This document shows positions 1 through 8,395 of a DNA stretch of 64,000 bases, piece after piece. The notes beneath the pieces were generated by a model. The model saw only the letters and a list, made by a program, of their open reading frames with translations, searched no databases and was not told the DNA's origin. Position numbers and translations under genes: made by a program. The stretch comes from CALDTK01 sp965215115 (GTDB lineage: Bacteria; Bacteroidota; Bacteroidia; Chitinophagales; Saprospiraceae): positions 4,712,001-4,776,000 of the forward strand of contig OZ244050.1 in assembly GCA_965215115.1 (NCBI GenBank), written 5' to 3'. Every line of letters starts with the position of its first letter. Within the stretch, counting starts at the first letter, position 1.

Positions 1-86
1 CTGGCGGGCATTGGTCCGCGGATGTCTCGCGACAGGGTGTTCCCAAGTATTGGCTGTGCGGGGGCGCTGGTCACCCCCTACTCTAC

Positions 87-94
87 TACTTTCG
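87..94 (+). promoter_or_regulatory. Possible -7 promoter element of the TonB receptor gene
   Basis: TACTTTCG is close to the Bacteroidota -7 consensus TAnnTTTG and lies only 6 bases before the ATG at 101. The surrounding 16-mer ACTACTTTCGCCGCCG (85-100) recurs exactly at 26942-26957 in front of panB. No -33 TTG is found at standard spacing, so the call is tentative. Confidence 0.35.
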
Positions 95-100
95 CCGCCG

Positions 101-1990
101 ATGGGAGTTCGGAAGGTGTGGTTGGCTGGGGCCGTGATTGGTTTGGCGTGTTTTGGCGAAAGCCATGGCGTGAGTGCGCAGGCCCTCATCAACCTCGAGG
201 CGGACTCTATTGATTTGCCGGCGGCGGTCGTGATCGGCAACAGGACCGAGGTCCCGCTGCAGAGCGTTGGGCACACCTTCGACGTGCTGACGCGATCAGA
301 CTTGGCGACGCTACCGATCAGCTCGGTGGCGGAGGCGCTGCAGTTCGTGCAGGGGCTGGACCTACGCCAGCGCGGGCCGCGGGGGGTGCAGGCCGACCTG
401 AGCATCCGCGGGGGGACCTTCGACCAGGTGCTGGTGCTGATCAACGGCATCCGCATGGCGGACCCGCAGACGGGGCACCACGTGCTGAACATCCCCGTGC
501 CGCTGGAGAACGTCGAGCGCATCGAGGTGCTCAAGGGCCCGGGGGCGCGGCTCTACGGCCAGAACGCCTTCGCGGGGGCGATCAACATCGTGACGCGGCA
601 CCCGACCGAGGAAGGGTTGACGGCGCGGGCGACGGGCGGTGACTTCGGGTACGCGGGTTTTGGCGTAAGCGGAACCCTGCGGCGCAAGGGCCTCACGCAC
701 ACGCTGAGCTACGGGCGCGACATCGCGGCCGGGTACCGGGAGAACACGGACTTCGACGTGGCCAATCTCTTCTACCAGGCCACCCTGCCGACCGGCGGGG
801 GGGAGTTCGAGTTGCTGGCGGCGCTGAGCGATCGCTCGTTCGGGGCGAACGGCTTCTACGCGAGTGCCGCGGCGACCCAGCAGGCGGAGGACATCCAGAC
901 CTCGATCGTGGCGCTCTCCCACAAGCTGTCGTGGGCAAAATTTAGCTTGAGCCAGCGCCTGGCGTGGCGGCGCAACCAGGACGAGTACGTCTTCGTGCGG
1001 CGCAACCCGAGCATCTACCGCAACCTGCACCTGAGCCATACCTACGGGTACGACGGGTACCTCGCGTACGACGGCGCCCTCGGGACCACCGGCCTGGGCG
1101 TCGAAGTGCAGGGCGTCGCACTGGCGAGTAACAACCTCGGTCAACGCGAGCGGGTGATCACGAACGTGCTGCTCGAACACGCCTTCGAGCTGCGGGGCAA
1201 CAGACTCAAGGTGACGCCGGGGGCGACGCTCAACTACCTCAGCGACGCGGGGGCCCGCGTGCTGCCGGCCCTCGACCTGCTCTACCGCGTGAGCGAGGAG
1301 GTGAAGGTGTACGCCAACGCCGGCATGACCTACCGCGTGCCGACGTACACGGACCTTTACTATAATGACCCAGCGAATGAGGGCAACCCGGAGCTCGTCC
1401 CCGAGCGCGCGTACGCCTACGAGTTGGGCGCGCAGTACGATCTCGGGGCCTGGCAGGTGAAGGGCGCGCTGTGGCGACGCACCGGCACCGACCTGATCGA
1501 CTACCAGCGCGACACCGTGCGCGGGGCGAAGTGGCGGGCGACGAACCTCAACGAGGTGACCTTCCGGGGGTTCGAGGCGTCCGCGAGTGCGCGCAGGCTC
1601 ACGCCCTGGCTACCGCTGCTGTCGCTGGGGTACAACTACATCGACGGGGAGGTCGGCAAGACCTTCTCGGAGGTGCAGAGCCGGTATGCCCTGGACCAGC
1701 TGCGCCATCAGCTGGTGGCGCGGGCGGTGGTGAGCCTGGGGGAGCGTCTGTCCGTGAGTACGGGCCTGCGCTACGCCGACCGCGTGAACGACCCGCTGCC
1801 CAATCCGGACCCGAGCATTCGGGTGGCGCCGCGGGACTACACCGTCATTGACCTGCGGATGGACTACCGGCGGCGGGGGTGGAACGTTTTTGCGGAAGCC
1901 AGCAACCTGAACGACGAGTTCTACACGCAGAGCAACGGCGTCCCGCTGCCGGGGCGGTGGGCGCGGCTGGGCCTGGAGGTGAGGCTCTGA
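101..1990 (+). CDS. TonB-dependent outer-membrane receptor
   Basis: This is a 629-residue ligand-gated outer-membrane transporter that would import a siderophore, cobalamin or similar solute using TonB energy. An N-terminal signal peptide (about residues 1-25, ending near SAQA) is followed by a plug domain with the typical VERIEVLKGPG and GAINIVTR motifs, then a long beta-barrel with alternating aromatic strands. Length is that of BtuB/FecA-like receptors, not of the roughly 1000-residue SusC group, and there is no carboxypeptidase-like N-terminal domain. The ATG at 101 is chosen because it begins the signal peptide; the frame is open further upstream. The substrate cannot be told. Three GTTTT-hairpin copies lie inside the gene. 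Confidence 0.9.
   Translation: MGVRKVWLAGAVIGLACFGESHGVSAQALINLEADSIDLPAAVVIGNRTEVPLQSVGHTFDVLTRSDLATLPISSVAEALQFVQGLDLRQRGPRGVQADLSIRGGTFDQVLVLINGIRMADPQTGHHVLNIPVPLENVERIEVLKGPGARLYGQNAFAGAINIVTRHPTEEGLTARATGGDFGYAGFGVSGTLRRKGLTHTLSYGRDIAAGYRENTDFDVANLFYQATLPTGGGEFELLAALSDRSFGANGFYASAAATQQAEDIQTSIVALSHKLSWAKFSLSQRLAWRRNQDEYVFVRRNPSIYRNLHLSHTYGYDGYLAYDGALGTTGLGVEVQGVALASNNLGQRERVITNVLLEHAFELRGNRLKVTPGATLNYLSDAGARVLPALDLLYRVSEEVKVYANAGMTYRVPTYTDLYYNDPANEGNPELVPERAYAYELGAQYDLGAWQVKGALWRRTGTDLIDYQRDTVRGAKWRATNLNEVTFRGFEASASARRLTPWLPLLSLGYNYIDGEVGKTFSEVQSRYALDQLRHQLVARAVVSLGERLSVSTGLRYADRVNDPLPNPDPSIRVAPRDYTVIDLRMDYRRRGWNVFAEASNLNDEFYTQSNGVPLPGRWARLGLEVRL
150..164 (+). repeat. GTTTT-hairpin repeat, stem GGC/GCC, loop GAAA
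   Basis: Strict copy inside the TonB receptor signal peptide; reads FGES in the gene frame. Confidence 0.9.
657..671 (+). repeat. GTTTT-hairpin repeat variant, stem GGC/GCG, loop GTAA
   Basis: Outer base pair broken (G-G); inside the TonB receptor gene, reading FGVS. Confidence 0.7.
1886..1900 (+). repeat. GTTTT-hairpin repeat variant, stem TGC/GCC, loop GGAA
   Basis: Outer pair broken (T-C); inside the TonB receptor gene, reading VFAEA. Confidence 0.65.
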
Positions 1991-1995
1991 GGGGG

Positions 1996-2010
1996 CACTT
2001 GCGTGAAAAC
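1996..2010 (-). repeat. GTTTT-hairpin repeat, stem CAC/GTG, loop GCAA
   Basis: Strict copy with a rare stem, intergenic, 6 bases after the TonB receptor stop. Confidence 0.75.
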
Positions 2011-2066
2011 CGTCTGTATCCGTGACCCGACTGCACCCGCGGTCCACCTCCGACGTTGCGCCAGGC

Positions 2067-3014
2067 ATGGAGTTCGGCAAGACGGAAGACTTAGGGAGTG
2101 TGGACTGGACCCTGCCCGGCGAGACGGACCTCTCGCAACTCACGTTTGCGCAACTCGGGCCGCCGGACACGTTCGGGGTATACATCGGTTCGACCGCGTG
2201 GGGGCAGAAGGGGCTCGTGGGCAACGTGTACCCGGCCGGGACGCGGCCCGGGGACATGCTGGAGGCCTACGGACGGCAGTTCAACACCATCGAGCTCAAC
2301 ACGACTTTTTACCGCGTGCCCGACCGGCGGCAGGTGTTGAAGTGGTACGCCGCGGTCCCGGACGATTTCAGGTTCTGCCCCAAGGTCAACAAGGCGATCA
2401 GCCAGGCGACCGATCTCGGGGTGCAGACCTCGCGGACGCTCGACTTCGTGAAGGCCATCCAGCACTTCGAGCACAAGCTCGGGCCTTGCTTCATCCAGTT
2501 GCCCGCCGACTTCACCACCGAGCGCTGGGGGGCGCTGGAGGAGTGGCTCGACGCCTGGCCACCGCACCTCCGGCTCGCGGTCGAGCTGCGGCACGAGTCC
2601 TGGTTCTGCACCTCGGTCGGCGCGGACGCCTTCGCGTCGTTTGCGGCGCGGGGCGTCGGCGGCGTCATCACGGACGTGGCCGGGCGCCGGGACGTGGCGC
2701 ACATGCACGTCACTGCGCCGTTCGCGGTGGTGCGGTGGGTCGGCAACGTCGACGCCTCGGACGAGGGGCGGCTCGCAGACTGGGCCGAGCGCCTCACGCG
2801 CTGGGGGCGGCGGGGCCTGCGGGAGGCCTACGTGTTTACGCACCAGCCGGAGGAGCTGCCCTCCGCGGAGGCGGCCGCCCAACTCCACGCGGCCTTACTT
2901 GCGCGCAAGGCCGACCTCCCGCTCCGGAGCCGCGCACCCGCGTACGGTTTTGGCGAAAGCCGCACCACGCCCGCGAAAGGCCCGGGCAATGCCCAGGGCG
3001 AACTGTTTCTTTAG
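2067..3014 (+). CDS. DUF72 family protein (YecE-like)
   Basis: The product is about 315 residues and matches the DUF72/YecE TIM-barrel family: VYIGSTAWGQKG near the start, then FNTIELNTTFYRVP, FRFCPKVNKAIS, a central LAVELRHESWF and a YVFTHQPEELPSAEAA end. The function of the family is not established. The ATG at 2067 is preferred; a GTG at 2022 in the same frame would add 15 residues unlike the family. A GTTTT-hairpin copy at 2947 encodes YGFGES in the C-terminal tail. The gene follows the receptor by 76 bases and precedes ppk by 20, so it may be co-transcribed with ppk. Confidence 0.85.
   Translation: MEFGKTEDLGSVDWTLPGETDLSQLTFAQLGPPDTFGVYIGSTAWGQKGLVGNVYPAGTRPGDMLEAYGRQFNTIELNTTFYRVPDRRQVLKWYAAVPDDFRFCPKVNKAISQATDLGVQTSRTLDFVKAIQHFEHKLGPCFIQLPADFTTERWGALEEWLDAWPPHLRLAVELRHESWFCTSVGADAFASFAARGVGGVITDVAGRRDVAHMHVTAPFAVVRWVGNVDASDEGRLADWAERLTRWGRRGLREAYVFTHQPEELPSAEAAAQLHAALLARKADLPLRSRAPAYGFGESRTTPAKGPGNAQGELFL
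2947..2961 (+). repeat. GTTTT-hairpin repeat, stem GGC/GCC, loop GAAA
   Basis: Strict copy in the 3' end of the DUF72 gene (GFGES). Confidence 0.9.
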
Positions 3015-3034
3015 CCCCCACGTAACCCTAACCA

Positions 3035-5170
3035 GTGTCTACTACCTACAACCTGATCAAGAGCCCGAGCGGCGGCGCGGACCTGCCGTACATCCACCGC
3101 GACATCTCCTGGCTGAGCTTCAACGACCGCGTCCTGCAGGAGGCGAAAGACCCGCGGGTCCCGCTGCTGGAGCGCCTGAAATTCCTGGCGATCTACTCCA
3201 GCAACCTCGACGAATTTTTCCGCGTGCGCGTGGCCAACCACCGCAACCTCGTGCGGCTCGGGAAGCGGACCAAGAAGGAGCTCGACTTCGACCCGAAGAA
3301 GATCCTGCGCGAGATCCTGAAGATCGTGAACGATCAACAGGAGCAGTTCAGCAACATCTTCTCCGACGAGATCATTCCGCAGTTGGCCAAGGAGGGGATC
3401 GTGCTGCGGCGGCGCCTCGAGCTGTCGAAGAAGCAGCAGGCGTTCATCACGGACTACTTCCACGGGGCCATGCTGCCGTACGTGCAGCCGGTGCTGCTGG
3501 TGCGCGACAAAATTCGCCCCTTCCTCAACAATGGCACGCTGTACCTCGTCAACGAGCTGACCGACAAGGAGACCGCTGAGACGGCCTACGCGCTGGTGAA
3601 GGCGCCGAGCCAGGAGCTCGGGCGTTTCGTGGTGCTGCCGAGCGAGGGCGACGGGCACGAGATCATCATGATCGACGACATCGTGCGGCACTCGGTGTCG
3701 TCGATGTTTCCGGGCTACGCGATCGAGGACACGTACTCGATCAAGCTGACGCGCGACGCGGAGCTCTACATCGACGACGAGTTCTCGGGCGACCTGGTGG
3801 ACAAGATCAAGACGAGCCTCAGCAAGCGACACGTCGGTCCGGCGAGTCGCTTCGTGTACGACCGGCAGATGCCGCGGGAGCTGTTGGCGTACCTGCGGGA
3901 CACGTTCGACCTCGGGCGCTACGACCTGCTGCGGGAGGGCCGCTACCACAACAACGCCGACTTCTTCGCCTTCCCGAACTTCGGCCGCACGGACCTCCTC
4001 TACCCTCCGCGCCCGGCGATCACGCACCTCGCGCTCGAGGAGACGACCGACTTCTGGGGCACGATCGCGGAGGCGGACCAGCTGCTCTACTACCCCTACC
4101 ACAGCTACAACTCCGTGGTGCGGTTCTTCGAGGAGGCGAGTACGGACCCGGACGTGACCCACATCAAGATCGTGCAGTACCGCGTGGCGAAGAAGTCCCG
4201 CATCATGGACGCGATCCGCCTGGCCGTGGAGCGCGGCAAGCAGGTGAGTGCCTTCATCGAGATCAAGGCCCGCTTCGACGAGGAGGCCAACCTGCGGTGG
4301 GGCGAGATGCTGAAGGAGGCCGGGGTGACGGTGCACTACTCCTTCCCGGGCGTCAAGGTCCACGCCAAGCTGGCCATCGTGCGCCGGCTCGAGAAGGGCA
4401 AGGCGAAGCTCTATACCTACGTCTCGACGGGCAACTTCCACGAGACGACGGCCAAGGTGTACACCGACTTCGGGCTCTTCACGGCCGACAAGCGCATCAC
4501 CACCGAGACGGCGCGGCTCTTCACTTTCCTGGAGACGGTGCGCGTGCCGCGCACGGAGTTCAAGCACATCCTCGTGGGTCAGTTCAACCTACGGGGCGGC
4601 TTCGTGGACCGGATCGACCGCGAGATCATGAACGCGCTCGCCGGCGAGGAGGCGCGGATCTTCGTGAAGATGAACAGCCTCCAGGACACGCGCATGATCG
4701 AGAAGCTCTACGAGGCCTCGCAGGCGGGGGTCAAGATCCGGATCATCGTGCGGGGGATCTGCTCCTTGGTGCCGGGCCTGAAGGGCGTCTCGGAGAACAT
4801 CGAGGCCGTGAGCATCGTGGACCGCTACCTGGAGCACTCGCGGGTGTTCATTTACCACAACGGCGGCAAGCCGGATGTCTTCATGAGCAGTGCCGACTGG
4901 ATGACGCGCAACCTCAGCTACCGCATCGAGACGGCGGTGCCGATTTACGACCCGGTGATCAAGCGGCGCATCATCGAGCTCAACGAGTTGCAGTGGATCG
5001 ACAACGTCAAGGCCCGCGTGCTGGACAAGGACCTCAAGAACGAGTACCGGCGCACGGGTTCGGAGGTGCAGATCCGCTCGCAGCTGGAGAGCTACCACTA
5101 CATCCGGCGCCTCGAGAAGGCCGCGGAGGTGGAGCTGGAGGCCGCGCGGGAGGCGGAGGCACAAAGCTGA
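3035..5170 (+). CDS. ppk1: Polyphosphate kinase 1
   Basis: This 711-residue enzyme reversibly makes inorganic polyphosphate from ATP. The N-terminal domain starts with HRDISWLSFNDRVLQEA, followed by SSNLDEFFRVRVA. The autophosphorylated histidine sits in KVHAKLAIV (His 443) and the second catalytic histidine in DRYLEHSRVFIY (His 601); both are intact. Length is normal for PPK1. Translation begins at GTG 3035, since no upstream in-frame ATG exists before the DUF72 stop. No GTTTT-hairpin copy occurs in this 2.1-kb gene, the longest gene here without one. Confidence 0.97.
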   Translation: MSTTYNLIKSPSGGADLPYIHRDISWLSFNDRVLQEAKDPRVPLLERLKFLAIYSSNLDEFFRVRVANHRNLVRLGKRTKKELDFDPKKILREILKIVNDQQEQFSNIFSDEIIPQLAKEGIVLRRRLELSKKQQAFITDYFHGAMLPYVQPVLLVRDKIRPFLNNGTLYLVNELTDKETAETAYALVKAPSQELGRFVVLPSEGDGHEIIMIDDIVRHSVSSMFPGYAIEDTYSIKLTRDAELYIDDEFSGDLVDKIKTSLSKRHVGPASRFVYDRQMPRELLAYLRDTFDLGRYDLLREGRYHNNADFFAFPNFGRTDLLYPPRPAITHLALEETTDFWGTIAEADQLLYYPYHSYNSVVRFFEEASTDPDVTHIKIVQYRVAKKSRIMDAIRLAVERGKQVSAFIEIKARFDEEANLRWGEMLKEAGVTVHYSFPGVKVHAKLAIVRRLEKGKAKLYTYVSTGNFHETTAKVYTDFGLFTADKRITTETARLFTFLETVRVPRTEFKHILVGQFNLRGGFVDRIDREIMNALAGEEARIFVKMNSLQDTRMIEKLYEASQAGVKIRIIVRGICSLVPGLKGVSENIEAVSIVDRYLEHSRVFIYHNGGKPDVFMSSADWMTRNLSYRIETAVPIYDPVIKRRIIELNELQWIDNVKARVLDKDLKNEYRRTGSEVQIRSQLESYHYIRRLEKAAEVELEAAREAEAQS

Positions 5171-5189
5171 AAAATTCTGTCGGCGCGGC

Positions 5190-5221
5190 TTGCCGGACTG
5201 CGGGTGCGCGTCTTATGTTTG
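5190..5221 (+). promoter_or_regulatory. Promoter of tRNA-Gly
   Basis: TATGTTTG at 5214-5221 is a perfect match to the Bacteroidota -7 element TAnnTTTG. A TTG at 5190-5192 lies 21 bases upstream as a -33 element. The tRNA begins 20 bases downstream. Confidence 0.6.
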
Positions 5222-5241
5222 CGGCCGCTTCCAGCGAAAAC

Positions 5242-5314
5242 GCAGATGTAGCTCAGCTGGTAGAGCGCAACCTTGCCAAGGTTGAGGTCGCCAGTTCGAA
5301 CCTGGTCATCTGCT
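5242..5314 (+). tRNA. tRNA-Gly (anticodon GCC)
   Basis: A complete cloverleaf: acceptor GCAGATG pairs with CATCTGC, the D arm contains GCTCAGCTGGTAGAGC, the anticodon stem CAACC/GGTTG carries loop TTGCCAA with anticodon GCC, and the T arm has CCAGTTCGAACCTGG. Discriminator base is T and CCA is not encoded. It has its own promoter upstream and an intrinsic terminator 6 bases downstream. Confidence 0.96.
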
Positions 5315-5319
5315 CGGAG

Positions 5320-5352
5320 AGCCCCGTTGACGAGAGTCGGCGGGGCTTTTTT
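5320..5352 (+). terminator. Intrinsic terminator after tRNA-Gly
   Basis: The stem AGCCCCG (5320-5326) pairs with CGGGGCT (5341-5347) and is followed directly by a run of T to 5352. The same stem is used after tRNA-Arg at 23743. The 135 bases from here to the end of purM are AT-richer and hold no recognisable feature. Confidence 0.85.
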
Positions 5353-5487
5353 GGTGGTGTGGGGTCTTGGGGTGGCTTATTAGGAATACCGATCAAACCC
5401 GCGGCAATAACTGTTAGTCGAACTCCTCTTTCAAACATACGTGCAAATTTGCTGTTGTGTAGGACATCATACTTAGTACGCTGTACC

Positions 5488-6663
5488 TCAACCCACCCCA
5501 TACTGCACCCAAGCCCCCCCGTGCGTCCGCACCTCAACCCCCGCCACCCCATCCTCCACCCGGCCAATGACCTGCACCGGGATACCGAACGTTTTAGCGA
5601 CAGCCAAACACGCCTCCACGGCGCCCGCGTCGACGTAGGCCTCTAGCCGGGTACCCATGTTGTAGACCTGGTACAGCTCCTCGGGCCCCATGTCATTCAC
5701 CTCGGCGATGCGCGCGAACAGCGGCGGCAGCGGGAGCAAGTCGTCCTTGACGATGCGAAGCCCACGCACGAACTTACCGACCTTGCTCTGCGCCCCGCCC
5801 GTGTTGTGGACCAAACCGTGCAGCCCCGCGCCGAGCTCCGGGATGAGCCTGTGCAACAGCGGCAGGAAGGTCCGCGTGGGACTGAGCAGCAGCTTGCCGA
5901 TCGAACGCTTGCCGAAGCCCGGCACGTCCAACTCGTCCGTGACGCGGTGGGGACCGGCGTAGATGTAGCGGCGCTCCGTGGCGGGGTCGAAGGTCTCGGG
6001 GTAGCGGTCGGCGTAGTCGTGGTGCAGCAGATCGTGGCGCGCCCCCGTGAGGCCGTTGCTACCGATGCCGGAGTTGTAGTCCTCCTCGTAGGTCGCCCGA
6101 CCGTACCCCCCGAAGCCGACAATGACATCGCCTACTTTCGGTGCGATCCGGAGTACGTCCCTGCGCAGCATCCGCCCGTAGCCCGTGATCCCGACGTCGA
6201 TCGTGCGCACGATGTCCCCGACGTCGGCCGTCTCGCCACCGGCCAGGCGCATCGGGATGCCGAGGCGATTCATGCGCTCGACGAAGGCCAGGTTCGCCTG
6301 GATCAACTCGGCGATGACCTCGCCGGGGATGCAGTGCTTGTTGCGCCCGATCGTCGAGGACAGCGCGATGTCCTCGGTGAGGCCCACGCAGGCCATGTCG
6401 TCGACGTTCATCACGATGGCGTCCTCGGCGATGCCGCGCCACACGGACAGGTCGCCCGTCTCGCGCCAGTAGAGGTACGCGAGGCTCGTCTTCGTGCCGG
6501 CGGTGTCGGCGTGCATCAGGGAGCAGTAGGCCTCGTCGCCGGTGGCGAAGTCGGGCAAGATTTTGCAGAAGGCGTCCGGGTACAGGCCCTCGTCCATCCC
6601 GCGCACGGCCGCGTGGACCTCCTCCTTCCCGGCGCTCACGCCGCGCTTCGCATATACCGACAT
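5488..6663 (-). CDS. purM: Phosphoribosylformylglycinamidine cyclo-ligase (AIR synthase)
   Basis: The 391-residue protein is the Bacteroidota-type PurM, which closes the imidazole ring in de novo purine synthesis (FGAM to AIR, using ATP). Landmarks are HADTAGTKTSLAYLYW (the substrate/ATP loop), DDMACVGLTEDIALSSTIGRN, LAGGETADVGDIV, and the C-terminal MGTRLEAYVD segment. The family in this phylum is longer than E. coli PurM (about 345 residues) and this protein fits it. The ATG at 6663 lies 63 bases from the divergent HsdR-N gene. The sequence GTTTTAGCGACAGCC at 5591-5605 looks like a decayed GTTTT-hairpin copy. Confidence 0.88.
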   Translation of the reverse strand: MSVYAKRGVSAGKEEVHAAVRGMDEGLYPDAFCKILPDFATGDEAYCSLMHADTAGTKTSLAYLYWRETGDLSVWRGIAEDAIVMNVDDMACVGLTEDIALSSTIGRNKHCIPGEVIAELIQANLAFVERMNRLGIPMRLAGGETADVGDIVRTIDVGITGYGRMLRRDVLRIAPKVGDVIVGFGGYGRATYEEDYNSGIGSNGLTGARHDLLHHDYADRYPETFDPATERRYIYAGPHRVTDELDVPGFGKRSIGKLLLSPTRTFLPLLHRLIPELGAGLHGLVHNTGGAQSKVGKFVRGLRIVKDDLLPLPPLFARIAEVNDMGPEELYQVYNMGTRLEAYVDAGAVEACLAVAKTFGIPVQVIGRVEDGVAGVEVRTHGGAWVQYGVG

Positions 6664-6726
6664 GGCGGTGAAGGTAGCGGTGCCGACAGCGCCGATTTGT
6701 AGACCCGCGCCTGCACCTTTGCACGC

Positions 6727-7191
6727 GTGGGCAGTCCTTACCGAAGCTTCGAGCTCGACTTGTTAACCGAAGCTGCCCTGTTGCGGCGCCGAACGACGCG
6801 GGGCGGCGGCGACGAACTGTGGTGCCTCGTGCGCAGGCGCTGGGTCGTGACGCAGCCGGAGGAGCTGGTCCGACAGGCATTCCTGGCGAGGGTCGGTCGC
6901 GGTGAGTATCCAATTTCGTTGATGCAGTTGGAGCGCGCGGTGACGGGCTCGGCCAATCGTCTCGATCTGCTGTTATTAGATCGCGCTGGCGCGCCCTGGT
7001 TGCTGGCGGAGTTCAAGTCACCCGAGATTTCTCACCTGAGGGGCATTGTGCAGTTGGCGGACTACGCGCGCACGATCAGGGCGCCGTACTGCCTGGTGGC
7101 GAACGGGCGGGAGGGCGTTTGTGTCGGTTTGGACTACGAGCGTAAGCAAATAACAGATTGTGGTAGACTACCGGATTACCCTTTGGAATGA
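6727..7191 (+). CDS. HsdR N-terminal domain protein (stand-alone PD-(D/E)xK-like)
   Basis: This 154-residue protein matches the HSDR_N_2 type of domain common in Bacteroidota, usually annotated as a type I restriction enzyme R protein N-terminus. The core reads NRLDLLLLDRAGAPW then LLAEFKSPE, giving the D...ExK nuclease-type motif. Helicase and translocase domains are absent, and no HsdM or HsdS gene is near, so it is not a restriction system by itself. GTG at 6727 is the start. Its cellular role is unknown; genes of this type occur as single core genes in many relatives. Confidence 0.75.
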   Translation: MGSPYRSFELDLLTEAALLRRRTTRGGGDELWCLVRRRWVVTQPEELVRQAFLARVGRGEYPISLMQLERAVTGSANRLDLLLLDRAGAPWLLAEFKSPEISHLRGIVQLADYARTIRAPYCLVANGREGVCVGLDYERKQITDCGRLPDYPLE

Positions 7192-7486
7192 AAATCGGCA
7201 AGCGTGTTTCGGAAGATTGTGAGCTTGGTATCGTGGACCTTTAGCAACGGGACATCGCTCCCGGCAGCACAAGGGTCATAGCAGCGTGCTCACGGTAGAG
7301 TTATTGAGTCCGCTTGCGCCAAAACACTTTAGCCCCCCGACCGCACCCACGACACCACGACCTAGCACCACAGGTGCGCTCGCCGGGCTATCCCGACCCA
7401 TCGAATCGATGGCAACCAATTGATGGCACCCAAAGCCAGCGCCGGAGCAACGCTCGGAAGCCACGCCCAAAATCCATACCCAGCAC
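7192..7486. other. Intergenic region with one hairpin repeat
   Basis: About 295 bases between the HsdR-N gene and the convergent methyltransferase gene. Open frames here are short and have no coding character. The only recognisable feature is a GTTTT-hairpin copy at 7311-7325 on the minus strand. Confidence 0.5.
7311..7325 (-). repeat. GTTTT-hairpin repeat variant, stem GGC/GCG, loop GCAA
   Basis: Intergenic; outer pair broken as in the copy at 657. Confidence 0.7.
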
Positions 7487-8323
7487 CTACCGCCGCGACC
7501 GAAAGAACCCCATGTGCCAGGGCTTCCACCGCCACGGCACCACGTCGTAATGCTGCGCATCCTGTACGCCCGGCTCGAAGAACACCACGCCCCAGCGGTA
7601 CAGGTCGACGCTCAGCGTCACCTCGGGGCGGGTGCGGATGTACTCCCAGGCGCGTTCCATGCCGGGCGACCAGTGGATGTCGTCGAAGATCAAGACCGAG
7701 CCGGGGTGGCAGTGCGCGAAGATCTGATCGTAGTAGGCCTTCGTCGGCCCCTCGGCGTGGTTGCCGTCGATGAAGGCGACGTCTACCTTGCCCAGCGTGT
7801 GCAGCGCATCCGGCAGGCATTCGGCGAAAGTGCCGATGCGGACCTCGGTCTGCGATAGGGGCAAGACCTGCGCGATGGCTGTTTTGGCGAAAGCCGCCAG
7901 ACCCGCATCCGCGTCGATGGTGATGAGCCGCCCGTCGGAGGGCATCCCGGCTGCGAGGTAGCAGCTGCCGATCCCTAGGTTGGTGCCGAGCTCCAGCACG
8001 GTGCGGGCTTGGCGCCAGTCGACCAGGTTGGTGAGGTAACGCCCGAAGCGGGGCGGGGTCGCACTCGAGGCCGCGATCGCGCGGACGCTGCGCACGTGGC
8101 TGTCCCCGACCTGCGAACCGGCACCCGCGTCGTGCAAGCGAACGCTCGTCCGGTCCGCGGCGTAGCGGGCCCTGAGCTCGTCGATCTCCCCGTAGGCGTA
8201 GAACTCCCGCCGGTCTTCGAGTACCTGGCCCGCGAACGCGAACGCCAGCGGGGCGTGGATGTCGTAGATGGTCTCCGCCCGCCAGGCGTACCGGGCCGCC
8301 GAGCGGAGGGCAGAAAGATTCAC
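7487..8323 (-). CDS. Class I SAM-dependent methyltransferase
   Basis: A 278-residue Methyltransf_24-like enzyme (O-methyltransferase group). The SAM-binding motif is VLELGTNLGIGSCYLA, the acidic strand-2 residue is in LITIDAD, and the downstream VDVAFIDGNHAEGPT and VLIFDDIHWSPGM segments fit the family. GTG 8323 gives the family-sized protein; the frame stays open far upstream but that extension overlaps the divergent gene at 8396. The substrate is unknown. One hairpin-repeat copy (7881) reads as AFAKT. Confidence 0.82.
   Translation of the reverse strand: MNLSALRSAARYAWRAETIYDIHAPLAFAFAGQVLEDRREFYAYGEIDELRARYAADRTSVRLHDAGAGSQVGDSHVRSVRAIAASSATPPRFGRYLTNLVDWRQARTVLELGTNLGIGSCYLAAGMPSDGRLITIDADAGLAAFAKTAIAQVLPLSQTEVRIGTFAECLPDALHTLGKVDVAFIDGNHAEGPTKAYYDQIFAHCHPGSVLIFDDIHWSPGMERAWEYIRTRPEVTLSVDLYRWGVVFFEPGVQDAQHYDVVPWRWKPWHMGFFRSRR
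7881..7895 (+). repeat. GTTTT-hairpin repeat, stem GGC/GCC, loop GAAA
   Basis: Strict copy, antisense in the methyltransferase gene (AFAKT). Confidence 0.9.
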
Positions 8324-8395
8324 GGCGCGAATGTAGGCGCGCGTTATGCTCGCCGCCTGGCGAACGGCGTTCTTGTGCCGCGAACCGCCCCGCCT

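Noticed and set aside
5226..5241. GTTTTCGCTGGAAGCG (minus strand) before tRNA-Gly as a repeat copy
   Set aside because: Pairs only with a 3- or 5-base loop; it does not fit the GNAA tetraloop rule and overlaps the region just after the promoter.
5591..5605. GTTTTAGCGACAGCC in purM as a hairpin repeat
   Set aside because: Loop is GACA, not GNAA, and the outer pair is broken. Counted only as a possible decayed copy.
6727..7191. Type I restriction system at the HsdR-N gene
   Set aside because: Only the N-terminal nuclease-like domain is present; no helicase, methylase or specificity gene lies nearby.
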